Source of the DNA: Apricaphanius iberus
Taxonomy: Eukaryota > Chordata > Actinopteri > Cyprinodontiformes > Aphaniidae
Assembly (NCBI GenBank): GCA_028564705.1
Contig: JAPXFQ010002081.1
Location: 372,001-436,000 of the forward strand
Direction: 5' to 3'
Length of the DNA: 64,000 bases
Under the pieces are notes generated by a model. That model ran no database searches and was not told the DNA's origin. It was given only the letters and a program-made list of their open reading frames with translations. Positions 45,620-58,600 of this stretch are shown in pieces (the first letter of the stretch is position 1; every line of letters begins with the position of its first letter). The position numbers and the translations under genes are program-made.

Positions 45620-45775
45620 TGTTTCTCAAGTCCTGGTCCTCAAGGTACACAGCCCTGCATGTTTTAGATGTTCCCCCACTTGATGGCGCCTAATTCAGAC
45701 GACAAACAGCAATAGCCTGTTAAAATCAGCAATCAATTGAAAGCAGGGGGACATCTAAAACATGCATTAAAAAGT
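45620..45775. mobile_element. palindromic MITE relative of 6309-6500
   Basis: 'caagtcctggtcctcaaggt', 'gcatgttttagatgttcccc' and the inverted 'gggggacatctaaaacatgc'. Outer right arm lost. Confidence 0.6.
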
Positions 45776-46254
45776 TCTACAAGCAGTAAAACGATGGTAA
45801 GCAGGAAACTGGCGCATATTTGGAACATCCATCCAGTAAAGAAGAGCTTAGAACAACTACAGGTCCTAATCTGATGATAATCTGTAGATTTTCACCAGGA
45901 TGAAGCACAGCGTCACAAGGCTAAAGAGATTATAATATTGTACAATGTTGGCATTTTGGACGTGTGATCGAGAAACTCCTCAAACCTTAAAGGTTTAAAA
46001 CCAGCATGTCACAACGAATCATAAAAATGGTCACCTCTGGAAATTTGTACTCTTTACATGAATTCAAGTTTTTTTTTCTCTTCAAAAAATGCTTCTAAAA
46101 CTTACAAAATATTTCTCTGTTCAGTGAGTTGAAAAACAAAAACTAAAAGTGTTTTAGCCAAAAATAAAAACTCAACAACACACATTAGTGGATGAGGTGG
46201 ATTACAATTTGCCAACAACTGGTTGTGTCATCGACAGCGTCATCAAACAGTAAT

Positions 46255-46400
46255 AGATGACAGTCATGAGGCTGGTGTACAGCAACAGTGTCTTCAGTCA
46301 GAGGTCTCTTCAAACATGTCTTAAGACTGACTGCTAGTGGAGATCCTTCCTGCTCACAGCATCAACATCCACCATGATTTATTGAAGAACCTTGGACAAC
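46255..46400 (+). repeat. diverged copy of the 29090-29275 repeat
   Basis: 'cagtcatgaggctggtgtac', 'gtcttcagtcagaggtctct', 'ccttcctgctcacagcatca'. Sequence 46401-47300 holds a CA run at 47007-47030 and nothing else named. Confidence 0.5.
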
Positions 46401-47329
46401 ATGAGTTACTGCAATATTTGATATACCATTTGGGATTATTGAATTTTTTTTTATTCAACTGATATTTAGTTCCCAATTTCTAAATCAAAGTTGCTTACTG
46501 AGCTGAGCCGATCATTTTAAACCTGTTAATCCATGACAGTTGTTTGTGCAGCTCAGCAGTAAATGTTAATGTTAAATGTAATGTTAACAATTTTCACGCA
46601 AACTGTCCACAAGCTTTCAGTCTTGTTGTTTCAGCTTTCTTATCTCAGAGAGCTAAAACAGCAGGGACGCACCAGCTCAACCTATAAGCACATTCGGTAT
46701 TTTCTCCTGTAGGAAAATTCCTGCTGGGGAGCTTTCAGACACAGAATTCCCTTTGAGGACCCTCTCTCCGCCAGAATAAAACTCAAAGATTCCTTTACCT
46801 CCAACTGTGTGTGAACACAAAGCAAGTTCGGGAACACAGGGCTGGAAACCTTCCAAAGAAGCTTCTCAGAGATCCAAAAGGCCGGTGGCAGATCCAGTGA
46901 GGGCCAAATAAAAAGTCCTGCTGTCACACAGACACCACCACAGACTTACACTGGGTATGACTGAATGAGGGGGGAAGTCGGAATAGAACCAAAAATAGCG
47001 CAAACAACACACACACACACACACACACGTAAAGAAGCAGCACACAACGGTTGGCAGAACACTCTATAAATATCTGCTGGCACTGGGTGGAGGAAGGGGA
47101 TACAACCCTGTTTGGACAACTGGCTGATATGGATCCTCAGGAAAACAGTTTAAAAAAAAGTCACTGCTGATTATCTGTATCAATTATTTATACATTTTGA
47201 ATCATATGTAAGGAGATCCAAAGAAAATATGAGCAAAAAAAAAAAAAAAACACACAGAAAGCTGATATCAGTCCCACTTGGCAGTTTGGAACATCGGTTA
47301 AAATCATAAAGATGTTTTGGAAGCTGACA

Positions 47330-47525
47330 GATCACCTCTGGAGAAGTGGTAAAACCATGTGCAGAGCAGGGTAATAATGGACACCCTGACAAGACACGAC
47401 TGCACATGTGCAGATCTGCAACACATCAGCTGTCTGCTGTGACTGACAGCTACAGCTGAAGGAAGGAGGGGTGAGGAGGGGAGGAGCCTTCTGCTTTCTG
47501 GGAGGAGGAGGAGACAAAGCAAGCA
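47330..47525 (-). promoter_or_regulatory. candidate myo18b promoter or 5' noncoding exon
   Basis: GC-richer island with pyrimidine-rich sense strand and clustered E-boxes on a short span (two CAGCTG, CACATGTG, CATGTG at 47355-47457). A donor-like CCAGAG/gtgatc lies at its left edge (about 47340). Position 3 kb upstream of the start exon fits a muscle promoter. Motif-based only. Confidence 0.25.
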
Positions 47526-47699
47526 GTAATAAGAAAGAAAACCCACTGATTACTGGTGTTCTTTAGTCACAAACCAATCTAACCAGTTATCATTGGGTGG
47601 GTTTTCATATAGCTGACCAGTTTTCTGTTATTAATAGTTTGGAAAAAATTTCTTTGGGCCACACATGTTTGATTAGATTGTGACTTTGCTGTGACATGT

Positions 47700-49440
47700 T
47701 CTGCTTACAGGATTGTGCAAAACTATTAACACTCTTCACTTTGTTTTGTTATAGACTTTTTGTACATATTTTCCTTTGAATACAAACAACCCTTTCCACC
47801 CCAGGGAAAGCATGTCTTTTCAGATAAATTTCCAAGCTAAAGATATAAACACAGGAGATACAGTCTTAGAAATTATCTGCCCCCTTCATGATTTATAATT
47901 ATTTCCATCAAACAAATTTAAGGATGGTTCCTTGGGAGGAACCAAGTAATAGGAAACCAGGGAACAGGGTCGGACTGAAAGAGGAGTAGGTATGGTTATT
48001 AATGAAAGGAAGAGGATCTTGAGATATGATGTAGGATTTTGGAACCTTACTTTCTGTCTGAGGAAGTGTTGCTTGGAGAGGGTAAATAGGAAACTGTAAC
48101 CTGTGATTGGCTGGAGGTGGGTGTGTGGTGGCCGTAACTGACTGTTGGTCTTTGTAGGTGGATTACCAAGAGGAATCTGATATGGCCGATTTCCAGGATC
48201 GAGTGTGACAAGGGTACGTTTTCCCTTTCTCTGCTGGTGAAGTTGTTTCTGGGCAGACCAGCAAGCAGCTTAACCACAGCGTTGGAGAAGGTGAGTGTGG
48301 TGAACATTACCAGTTAGGGAGTGATACAGAGGCTGACCAGGCTGGAACCCAAACTGATGATTTGTTTCTTTGTAGAAGGTTCCGGAGTGAGGCCACTGGA
48401 ATTCCAGGGAGAACCTATGAGGAAAACAACGCAGTGAGTACAGCAATCTCTGAATCTTGAATGAAGTTTCTTACTTGGTAATACAGGGAGTAATTCGGCC
48501 ATGTACCACGCTAGAAGTGAGAACCGACTGGCATCAGCTAGCGGGATCTGTTCTCCTTTTGAACTGGAGAGTTGACGATAACCTGATGAAGAACAACTAG
48601 AGGCTGCCGCCTGCCACACTCCTCAGAGAAGGTAGGAGCAAACACCAGCACACCCACTCTCCAGCGCAGAACCACAGAATACTAACAGGCCCGCAGTCAT
48701 GAGGGATGCTCTCTGCAATATCTGGTCATAGCCAATAGCCGTTTGCCCCCTACACCTCCTGAAGCTCCATTGTTATGACCAGACCATTATGGTGCACAAA
48801 CCCACTTCAGTGTGTCGCACAGAAAACATCTCAAGTGGGATCTGCTTGTCATGCCAGTAACCATCAGGATTTTTTTTCTCAGAAGAGAATAAAACTTTCT
48901 TCCGCCTTTTAATGTCCAATTTTTGGTGTTCTCTTGCAAAGTCCTAAAGATCAGTTCTGTGGTGTTAAAGGAAACGAGGCCTTTAAAGACGTTTTTTGTT
49001 TTTCAAGCCCTTCAGTCTGAGATGCTATCTGATGGTTATTTTGAAGCGCTACTTGGAATCTAGACAAGATCCTAAAGATGCTAAATATGATTTTTCTAGT
49101 AGTCTTAAACTTTTGTTTAGGACTGTATAGTAATCCTAATTCAGTTTTTATATTCTTTCTCAGTCAATCTGAATTATTCAATTACCTGTCACTAAGTTTT
49201 CGATTCCATTCGCTTGAGTCATTTGTTTCAGCTGCTTGATGTAAGGGAAACATTGACTTGTAATGTTTGGTTTTTGAATGACTCTAGTCTCGAGGGCCAA
49301 CTCTGGTAATAGTCCTCTTTTAAACAAAGTCAGGACACAATAGAGAGCCAGAGTGGTTGCACCACGTCTCGGGGTTCCGACGGGAGCGGAGACTGGGGAA
49401 GAACAGGTAAGTAGTTAGGGGTAGACAGTATCAAAATAAC
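47700..49440. other. intergenic stretch with unassigned repeat-like sequence
   Basis: 48780-49135 ('tccgccttttaatgtccaat', 'gacgttttttgtttttcaag') belongs to a sequence type I associate with fish DNA-transposon repeats, family unknown. 47950-48660 has several donor/acceptor-like signals but no open frame that I recognise. Confidence 0.3.
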
Positions 49441-50830
49441 CTGAGATAGACAACCCCCTGATTGATCTTTTCAAATTCAAACTTTAAATTGATCATAGAA
49501 AGAAACATCTAAAACTAAGAGCTTAATAAGATTTCAATATTGATTATACTTACTAAAATGCATTTTGCCTTATGTAGACACTGCTTTAATTATTTCTTTC
49601 TTTATCTAATCAAAAGAAGTTATAGTCACAAGAGAACTGCAATGATGTAAAGTGTATTGAAATTGTTTAGTCTATAAAACAGAAATTGCAGCCATTAGAA
49701 AGATCATGTTTTATTATGAGGATTTTGATTTTGGTTTAAATCAATGAAATGTTTTAGTTCAATTGGGATCTTTATATATATTAAAAGAGGCCTTTTTAAC
49801 AGAGAAATTTGTAATAATGGTTACAACAGAATGAAATCTCTGAGGCTTAGAGAAAAGAGGGAAGTACGAAGGTGCAAGACTAAGTGTAGCTTGGAAAAAG
49901 CAGAAGTGGAGGGCAAGCAGGTAGATTTTGTAGTCTTTGAAACAGTGGAACAGTTCAAATGTACTTTTCAATGGAGAGACCTAATGAATAATTCAATTCA
50001 AACGTACTTTATTGATCCCAGAGGGAAATTAAGTGTGAACAATTATAGTTATATCCATGGGAAAATCTGATGTTTGATGTGAGCTTTTGTGATTTAGATG
50101 ATTACATTTTAAAGATATAATTCTCACCTAAGTTAGGGAAAGAAAATTGTGAAACTGTGATGAATCATCAAAAACAAGAAGTTGACCGAGACAGAGGGAT
50201 ATGGGGCAATGAAAAGGAAGGTGAAGACAGGATGATAAGTTTTAACCTGGAGCATAAAGAAGAAAGAATGCAGATTATTCTTATTCTACTATCTCAGCAT
50301 CCAGCGCTCACAGAGAGAGAGATTTGATTGGTCCACCTGAAACAGCAGATTCGCTGCAGGAACCCGTTCTATTGCATGACTCTGATCTGTAAATTTAAGT
50401 TGAAGTTTCTCTGCACAGAACGAGCAAAAACAGCAAAGGTTGGAAAGGTAACGCATTTTATCGTTGCACATATTCTTCTGGGGCGGATACGAATAAATTT
50501 GCCATCTTTGTGCTTTACGTGGCTTTTTAATGTCTGCCATCTGAGAAACAACACGTAATCCTTTGGCTTTCAGCTGTTATTAATTACATAAAGATGGATT
50601 TTCAACACCTGTTTATACCTTCAGTGCTTATTGGGATGAAACTTGAAACAGAATAATAATAAGCTATGAATGGTTAATAATTAAAGTTATTAATAATGTT
50701 TGGCTGCCAGATGTGTGTTTCAGTTTAAAGTTGGCTCCTTATTTTTGTATGTATATTGTTTTAATAAAAGAATGCTTTAACATTATCATTTTCATATTCT
50801 TATTAGAACACTTAACAAAAAAATATGTTG
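49441..50830. other. intergenic
   Basis: Only a short dispersed tail at 49985-50035 (attcaattcaaacgtacttt, attgatcccagagggaaatt). No gene seen. Confidence 0.5.
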
Positions 50831-50839
50831 CCTTTAAAA

Positions 50840-51567
50840 AAAAGTGAGTCAGTTGAATGCACAGAATTCATGCATGCGTTGGCGTATGGTCAGGATGGTA
50901 CCACCTCTGGCTCAATTCAAAGCTCATAAAGCCATCAACGCAGAAGTTCAGCTGGTTGAACTTTTGACGGCGCTGACGGCACTGAAGCGGCGCGTTAACC
51001 AATCAGAGCTTATAATTGTAGTGATGTCTCTACACGTATTTTGAATGTAGCGGGAGCTGGAAAAACCTACATTTAAGTCTACAAACGCAGATATAAAAAA
51101 TCATAAATAACACTTACCGAATACAGATGGACAGGTGCTCTTCGGGAGGAATAGAGCGCCTGTAGTTGGTGTCCTGGTAGGTGATTCGAGCTCCGATGCG
51201 GCCAAGGAGGTCGTAAAATTGGGCGCGGGAAAGACGGAAATACCGCTGAAACCGAAAATCATCCATACGTACGTCCTGGAGCAAATGGTTAAATTCCCGA
51301 ACGCATCCGTAGAATAGGGTGTATCCACAAACGGCGCTTATGTAGCCGAAGACGACGTTGTCTAGCTTTACTTAGGAAATAAAGACACTGCACTCTCAAT
51401 ACTATCCGCCATAGTTCAGAATGTCCGGCAACAGAAGAAGCCCCGCCCATGCGCTCTTTTTTGCTCAGAAGTGGCAGACTTTGCAAGCTTCAACATAGAA
51501 GCGTCAAAGTAAATGCTTTGTGAGCTTTGCCTGATGCTGAGAAAGCCCTTGGTCTGAATGCACCATA
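50840..51567 (-). mobile_element. PIF/Harbinger-type element, decayed
   Basis: Right end carries a 'ggtctgaatgcacc' terminus near 51553-51566. Between lies a transposase fragment on the minus strand (next entry). The left terminus is not certain. Confidence 0.55.
51116..51425 (-). pseudogene. Harbinger transposase N-terminal fragment, frameshifted
   Basis: Minus strand encodes RRLRLHKRRLWIHPILR, a one-base frame shift, then REFNHLLQDVRMDDFRFQRY and FRLSRAQFYDLLGRIGARI, ending YRRSIPPEEHLSICIR. 'KRR.W.HPIL', 'D...F..Y.R.S...F..LL..I' and 'T.YR..I.PE..L.I.LR' are the N-terminal blocks of PIF/Harbinger transposases. It ends exactly at a consensus donor gtaagt, so a spliced transposase intron is preserved; the DDE half is absent. 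Confidence 0.85.
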
Positions 51568-51584
51568 AGTCCTCCAGATTTCGC

Positions 51585-51840
51585 AGGGGGGGGGGGCTTG
51601 TGCCTATCTCCAGCTGTCAACGGGATAGAGGTGGGGTACACCCTGGACAGGTCGCCAGTCCATCACAGGGCCACATAGAGACAGATAGGACTAACGACCA
51701 TGCACTCACACACCCACACCTAAGGACAATTTAGAGTGATCAATTAACCTGACAGTCATGTTTTTGGACTGTGGGAGGAAGCCGGAGTACCCGGAGGGAA
51801 CCCACGCATGCACAGGGAGAACATGCAAACTCCATGCAGG
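51585..51840 (+). repeat. dispersed fish repeat, most complete copy
   Basis: 'cttgtgcctatctccagctg', 'ggggtacaccctggacaggt', 'cgccagtccatcacagggcc', 'ggactgtgggaggaagccgg', 'agtacccggagggaacccac'. Same family as at 7200, 29365 and 36212. Confidence 0.75.
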
Positions 51841-53905
51841 AAGGCAGAAAGGCTTGAGGGTCCTGCGCAGTATCTTTGCTGTTCCAAGTTCTGCACTTTA
51901 CTGGACTGAGATGTCTGAGGTTCTTCCAGGGATCTGTGCTCCGATTACCACGGGTACTACTGTCACCTTCACCTTCCAAGCCTTCTCTAGGTCCTTCTCT
52001 GAGCCCTTGGTATTTCTCAAGTTTCTCATGTTCCTTCCTCTTGATGTTTTAGGGGCTTGTACCACCATGATAGTTCCTCCTCATCTTGCCATTGTCTCGG
52101 GCATTCACTAAGTACGTCATCCGTTGAAGCTTGTCCTTGATGTACTAATGGAGCTTAGATATTTCATCCTGGATAGTGGCTCTAACAATCATCAGTCCTC
52201 TGACTCCTTCCTTACGGCATCTCAGGGTGCTGGATTTGGGATGGAACCCGCCATGCATGGTGAGGAGCTTTCGTGTCTTAACATCTGCGGTCTGTATCTC
52301 ATCCTTTGGCCAACTTATTATTCCCGCAGGGCATCTGATCACTGGCAGCATGTAACTGTGTATTGCCTTGGACTTGTTCTTTCTGTTGAGCTGGCTTCTT
52401 AGGACTTGCCTCACTCGTTGTAGGTATTTGGCTGTTGCTGCTTCCCTTGTTGCCATTTTCCTGTGGTATTCCCAGGCACTTGCAACTTTCTTCAATGTCT
52501 GCTATTGAGTGAGACCCCTTCAGTGTGGACTACCTTGCTTCGCTTTGTGACCATCCTACTATATTTTTCAAGCCAGAATGACATCCCCATTGCTTGCCAG
52601 TCTTGTTGATTATTTGGTTTAGGGGGTTCAGACCTAAGCAGAACAGCAGTGGGGACAGAGCATCACCTTGGTATATGCCACATTTGATGGACACTTGTGT
52701 AGGTAGCTTGCCATTGGCTCAAGGGTGGTTCTCCACAACCTCATCAAGTTCGCAATGAATGCTCTAACAGTCCTGTTGATGTTGTACAGCTTCAAGAATT
52801 CGTTGATCCATGTGTGTGGCCTCCAGTCATAGGTTTTCTTGTAATCAATTCAGGCAGTGCACAGGATTGTTTTTTGGGATTTGCAGTCTTGGGCAACTGT
52901 TATGTCAACCAGGAGCTGGTGTTTAGCAGCTCTGGTATCTCTACCAATGCCCTTCTTTGCTTTGCTCATGCATTGATCCATGTGCCTGCTTATCTTGGCT
53001 GCGATGATGCCTGACATGAGCTTCCATGTAGTGGAGAGACAGGTTATTGGGCGATAGTTGGATGGGACTGCACCTTTGGTGGGATCCTTCTGGATTAGGA
53101 CTGTTTGGCCTTTGGTTAGCCATTCTGGGTGACTCTCCTCTCTTAGGAGCTGGTTCAGTTGTGCTGCCAGGCGCTCACGGAGTGCTGTGACTGTCTTAAT
53201 GCCAGTAGGCATGGATCATGTCAGGGACTGGTGCTGTCCAGTTTTTCATTCCTGGGATTGTTTCTTGGATGTCTGCGACTGTGATGGTAACTGGATTCTG
53301 GTCAGGGAGGTTGCTGTGCGCCTCTCTCAGAGAGGCCAGTCATTGAGCACTGCTGTTATGTGCTGCCTCCTTTTCTCATAATGCTCTTCAAGTATCTTTC
53401 GTTTCCAGCCTTGGTGTGTCTACCCTGCTGCTATTGCCCTGCCACTGAGCGTACACCTTTGCTTGTTGGATTGCAAACAGCCTGTTTAATCGTGTGGCTT
53501 CATTGTATTTTGTGTACCTCTTTAGGTGATAGATCAAGGCTTGGAGTTTTTGTTTGGCAGTTTTGAGTGCTTCAGGTATGGACATCTGTGTGTACCTATT
53601 CAGTATTGGTCGTCTCATTGCACCTCTTTGGGCCTCCGTCAACTAGTTTACTTCTCTTCGAGCTACCTTGATGTTAGCCATGTTTTCCATGGTGGGTATT
53701 GTTTCTCATGGTTGCTCTTATAGCCACGCATCTCTACGAACACTGTTACTGAAGTGTAGATCAGCTCGTAGGTTTCAGTGGTTACTGCTGCATTCTCTGT
53801 TTCCAGGAGACTTTCTAAGGGTACTTCATTTAGCCGTTGTAATCAGCATCGGGGGGGTGGGGGTGTCTTGCGCTCATTCTTGCCATAATCTTATCTTTCA
53901 GGTCA
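51841..53905 (-). pseudogene. non-LTR retrotransposon (LINE) reverse-transcriptase relic, 2 kb
   Basis: Minus strand, from 53.9 to 51.8 kb, frames broken several times. Blocks in order: N-terminal helices (ALKTAKQKLQALIYHLKRY); RT fingers HPEWLTKGQTVLIQKDPTKG and SNYRPITCLSTTWKLMSGII; a gap over the catalytic YxDD part; LPVIRCPAGIISWPKDEIQ and TRKLLTMHGGFHPKSSTLR; and a C-terminal VTVVPVVIGA-like block near 51960. This fits a fish LINE of the R2/R4-like groups, but the clade is not certain. Confidence 0.75.
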
Positions 53906-53920
53906 GCCACTTCCTTGTTC

Positions 53921-53941
53921 ATATATATATATATATATATT
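53921..53941. repeat. AT microsatellite
   Basis: (AT)n of about 10 units. Sequence 53942-54465 to its right is unassigned. Confidence 0.85.
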
Positions 53942-54465
53942 AGAGGGTGCAGAATGAAAGTACATTTCCTTAAAAAATTATATATGAAATATAATAAAAT
54001 GTATATTTGAAACAGGCACAACAATTATGTTATGTTTACATCTACCAGCCAGTAGTGGCCGTGGGTTGACAGGTACGGTCTCTATGATCCATCATTATGG
54101 TCTGCACAGCTGGCTGGTAGATTCTGTGATAGATTGCTCTCAGCCAACTAGCACAGCAGATCATCCAGCGCTCAGCGGATTCGAAACGGGGAAGGAGCGG
54201 ATAGTTCTGCCATTGGTTAGAATGCCGTGGCTGAGGGGGAAAAGAAATTTGTCTAATCTTAACAATCAGACTGTCTTAGTTTCAACATTCATGGGTCAGA
54301 CCCAACACAGATTCAGCAGGAGAAGCAGCATGCACTTACTCTGGATCAGTGGGAAAGATGCACCGCTCTTGAAATGTCTTCTTTCATGCATAGTAAATCT
54401 AGCCGCACAAAAAGTTTCTCACTTGCTGCATTGGATGCTGAGCAACAGTTGAAACATTTTTGTTG

Positions 54466-54945
54466 AGTATAATTTAATATAGCAAACTTTGTACTATGTC
54501 GATTTTAAAAATCCTTTCCAGCCAACAGCTGATGGAGGTTTTCCGTACTTTATGAAAAAGACAAACCATATCTGTCCCTGGGGTCCTCAGATATTTCTTT
54601 GGTCTTGCTATATTGGATGTTAGAGTCTGACAGTGTGGACAGGTGTCTTCTATACAGATAACACCATAAATACAGGTATTGGGGAGGATAGAAGAGCTTT
54701 TAAAGCGGTAACGGGTTTGTGAAGGCAATAATTATTATTTGTAGGTGCTAAATACTAATCTTTTGCACCTAGATTGCACCTGCATCTATGCAAATAAATT
54801 CTTCAAAAATCATACAAAATGGTTTTCTGGAAATTTCTTTTTCACATTCTCACTCTCACAGTTGAGTTTTAGTTTTATTTACAAAACTATCATATTGGGG
54901 TAACATGGGGGCTGCCAAATACTTTTTTGCTCCACTCTGTGTATT
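54466..54945 (-). mobile_element. Tc1-like transposon terminal relic
   Basis: 'ctggggtcctcagatatttc', 'agtgtggacaggtgtcttct', 'atacagataacaccataaat' and the end 'caaatacttttttgctccac', an inverted-orientation Tc1 5'/terminal region common in fish. Same family as 62465-62715. Confidence 0.7.
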
Positions 54946-55598
54946 GTATAAAAAATATTATACATTTGTATTTATGCAGTAAATATGACTTGGAGAGCTG
55001 GGACCAGAGAGTTTGGTTCATGTAGAGAACTTAACTTGTTGGCAATTATGTGATTAACTGTTAAGAATGAAGATTCAATGTCTCAGAAAATATAGGATGA
55101 CATTTGGCTTGACCCATCGTCAGTCAACACCCGTTCTTCTTTGTACTCTTTTTGATGAAAGTAAAGTTTGAATTCCATTTTGAAATTAAGATCCCATTGT
55201 TTGGAGGAAGAGGTCCAGTGTGAATTTTCCAGTCATGATCTGAAGAACTGTCAAGTGGGTTTCATCAAGTGAGGAGTAAACAGGCGAATCTACCTGAATA
55301 TTTTTAAGAGCACCTCTTGCTTCCTTCTGCTGAGAAGCTTTTTGGAGATCCTCTTTTCATGTTCCATCAGCAGCTTTATTGGCCAAGATATTACTCTCAG
55401 GAAACCTACACATCTTCATATTCACATCCTCCAGTCCCAAACGTCCAGAAGTAAATTATGGAAGGATTACTGATAATTATAACTTCTAGACAATGTAAAA
55501 TAGAGCCATACCCTTTTCCACACAAAAATGCTTTGAGTTAATCAGGCAATAAATCCGGAAATAAATACATGACAAGAGGTAACACAGAAAAAGTCATT
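54946..55598. other. intergenic between myo18b and grk3
   Basis: Nothing recognised. Confidence 0.5.
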
Positions 55599-55604
55599 TT
55601 TATT
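55599..55604 (-). terminator. candidate distal polyadenylation signal of grk3
   Basis: AATAAA on the minus strand, about 3.86 kb after the stop, close to where recognisable repeats resume on the left (54.5-54.9 kb). Chosen by position only; other AATAAA or variant signals exist in this AT-rich stretch. Confidence 0.25.
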
Positions 55605-58600
55605 CTTGAACTGTTCTTACAAGCAGTCCAACACGCAACTTGCTATCTCAAAAACATAAGACTGGTTGAAATAAAATAAACTTTTGAATGTTCACTAAAT
55701 AATATTAGTCAGATAATTTCTTTTAACTTTAATTCGAATAACCAAAAAGCAGTAGTATTTGTGTTTGTGGCGTGTGAAAACAAAGTTTCAGATTGGTGTA
55801 AACTGGAGGGTTTTCTACAGTAAGCCTCGGCCGACAGCTCCGTGTGGAGGAGAGACGCAGCATCCCGGCTCCCCATGCACACAATAAATATGAAAAAAAA
55901 AAGCACAGAGTCTGATGTCTGAACAAAAATAATCATCTGGAACTTGCAGGTACAATATCTCTAATAAGTCTTTATGTGCAAGATTCAAGCTGAAGTCATC
56001 ACCACACATAATTATACTCACATCAACATCTCCAACCTCCTCAAGTTTATTTTGTTTTCTACATTAAATCTTTTAAATAAACCTAGAGCGTTTTGTCATT
56101 TCATATACACATATATTTATATATACTTTTTCCCCCTATATGCTGTCCTTTTTAAAAAATTGTGTTGAGCGTGTGTCAGAGCAAGAGAATATGCGTGTAA
56201 CATAGAAATTATGAGGCGTTAATGAGGCTCCCGTATACTTTCCAAACTCACATGACTTACAGATGATGTAAAGAAGAAAAAACAGAAAAAGACTTTCAGG
56301 AACAAGTACACAGAAGTGAGTGGTGTGTTCAGAATCCATAATGGCAACTTGAACACACACACTCAAAGAAAAAAACCAGTGGAGAAACGTTTGGTCACAG
56401 TTTTATACCCTTCCAACAAAACCTCCCCCTGAAAGTTTAAGTGAGTTTTCATTCACTTTGTCCACTCATAGGTCCGTGATGACAAGCAAACGTCCAGCTT
56501 CCGGTTAGCTCCACTCGTTCACTTGTAAAAAGTAAGTTATTTGGCACATTTAACAACTGGTAAGTAACACATTGGGCTAAAAAGGTGCAATAACATAACT
56601 TTCAATGAAAACAATAAAAACCATTTTGGTTTATAAAAATAAAAGACACCTTAAGAGGTGGCAAAAAATCTCTACAACATAAGATTTTCCCCTGACAAAA
56701 AAGGCTATTAGAAAAAAAAGCTATTCACCCAAATCAACCCTTTTTCCTACCAACGCTCTTGCATTACAGCTCTTAAACTCCTTAACGCCACGGATGAGGA
56801 CACTATACTGCATAAAAAAAATTTTAACCCTGAAATTACAAAAGATTTCTCCTTCTATTGCTCATCCTAGAACACTGCGATTGTGCGACACTCTTGTCCC
56901 GTAAACACCCTGGTGCTGGCAATCTTCCAGCCTCATCTGAACCGGGTCATAACAAAAAAATAAAACAAACCCTCACAAATTACCGGGAACTAAACAGACA
57001 GCTGATGTTTTTGTAACATGAAATGATTTACAGGTGAATTTTAGATTCAACTTTCTCACCTTTGCTCCAGATATGGCAGCAATAAGATCCAACTGAACAG
57101 CTGCAGATGCAAGACTGCTGCTTTAAAACAGCATGCAGTATTTGAGATAGAATAGACTCCCTATGCTTTGTATTGTTATAGACATGCAGCTGATGCATAA
57201 CAAATTAGAGACAAATCTGAGGAAATTAAGTTAAAAAAAGACTTAATTCGATACAAAGAATGGAAATTACAGACAGAAACGGGAAAAATCTAAATCTGAT
57301 TTAGTTTCAGTTGGACCTGAGAAAAAGCTCTGCTTTAATCCTCCATGTAGTTGGACAACCACACTTTTCAGGACATTTGCTTGAAAGCAACAAACTGAAC
57401 AAGTAATTAAAGCAGTTACTGACAACTACAGTCAAATGTTGTTACTACTGTGAATTAGAGTAGATGGTGGTGCATTCAATTACTGGTGGAAAAAAAAGGT
57501 AAGACTTTTGGCCAGGAGATTTGCTCCAAACTGAACAATATTCATCATCTAAGCAAAACTTGAGCCTGGGCTAACTGTCAGCACTTAAGAAGCTGATGCC
57601 CCATTTAAATAGGTTGCGTGGAAGCATTTTAGGAATGAAATGAAAAAGTAACTGCAAAACTGCTAGATACTAATGATGCTAAAGTTGGTGTTGGTGGCTT
57701 AAGGTACTAACGATACAAAACCACATTAGCGTTAATGTTTTTAATGTTAGCATTATTAGCCCCATTAGCAGTTAATGCAAGCTTGGACTAGATGTGATTT
57801 TTTTTTTGTTAATGAAATACTTGGGCTGAACCTGTACATGATAATTCTACACTGAGATTCTTTAACAATGTTATGTATGAAAGCTTTATTCTTTTAACAA
57901 TTAACATTTTTAGCATTAAGAGAATCTTCAATCTAGACCAGTACAATTTCTTAAAAACAAATTTTGTGATTTGTGAAACTTTTACACTAAAAAGGGAAAA
58001 AAACATAAAGGGAATTTGTAGTTTTACCAAAAATATAGCTAAAAATCTGGAACCCAATATTATTAATATATTTGTTAGCTGGATGTGTTGTTGTAGTTAG
58101 GTGTACCATATTTGGATTTGTCTCCAGATGCCGGACGAGGATGTTGTATGCTGCAGGTCAGAGTAAAAGCAAAAAAATTAAAAAGCCAGGTTGATCGTAA
58201 AACTTCTTCTCAGCTTCAGCTCCTGCTCATCCACCTTGTGCTCACTTGGACAACAAACACTGGCTGAACCTGTAAACCCACCAGAATGGGTGTCTACATG
58301 ATGGCATCGTCTGAAAGCAGCCCAGCAGACGTACACACAGCAATGGCACCTGAGCGAGCAGTCTTGACTCTTGCTCTTCCACCCCACCCACCCACCCACC
58401 CAGAAAAGAGAAGCCTCGTTCTCCTATGGGGAAAGCCTTGCAAGGTTTTTGGACAGGCAGACAGAAAAGTCCTCCAACGTTGCAAACACACTGGACTAAA
58501 ACATCAGAGATGCACAGAGAAAGGGTTGCTTATATACATTGAATATACCCCACTCTGCTGCTGCCCCGTCCTGCAAGCCTACATACATTATAGTCAATGG

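Noticed and set aside
46682..46927. 81-codon minus-strand ORF upstream of myo18b
   Set aside because: No family match and no convincing splice sites; not needed for the myo18b N-terminus, which starts at 44468.
53830..54024. Short minus-strand ORF with a Tyr/Ile run
   Set aside because: Translation of the AT microsatellite.
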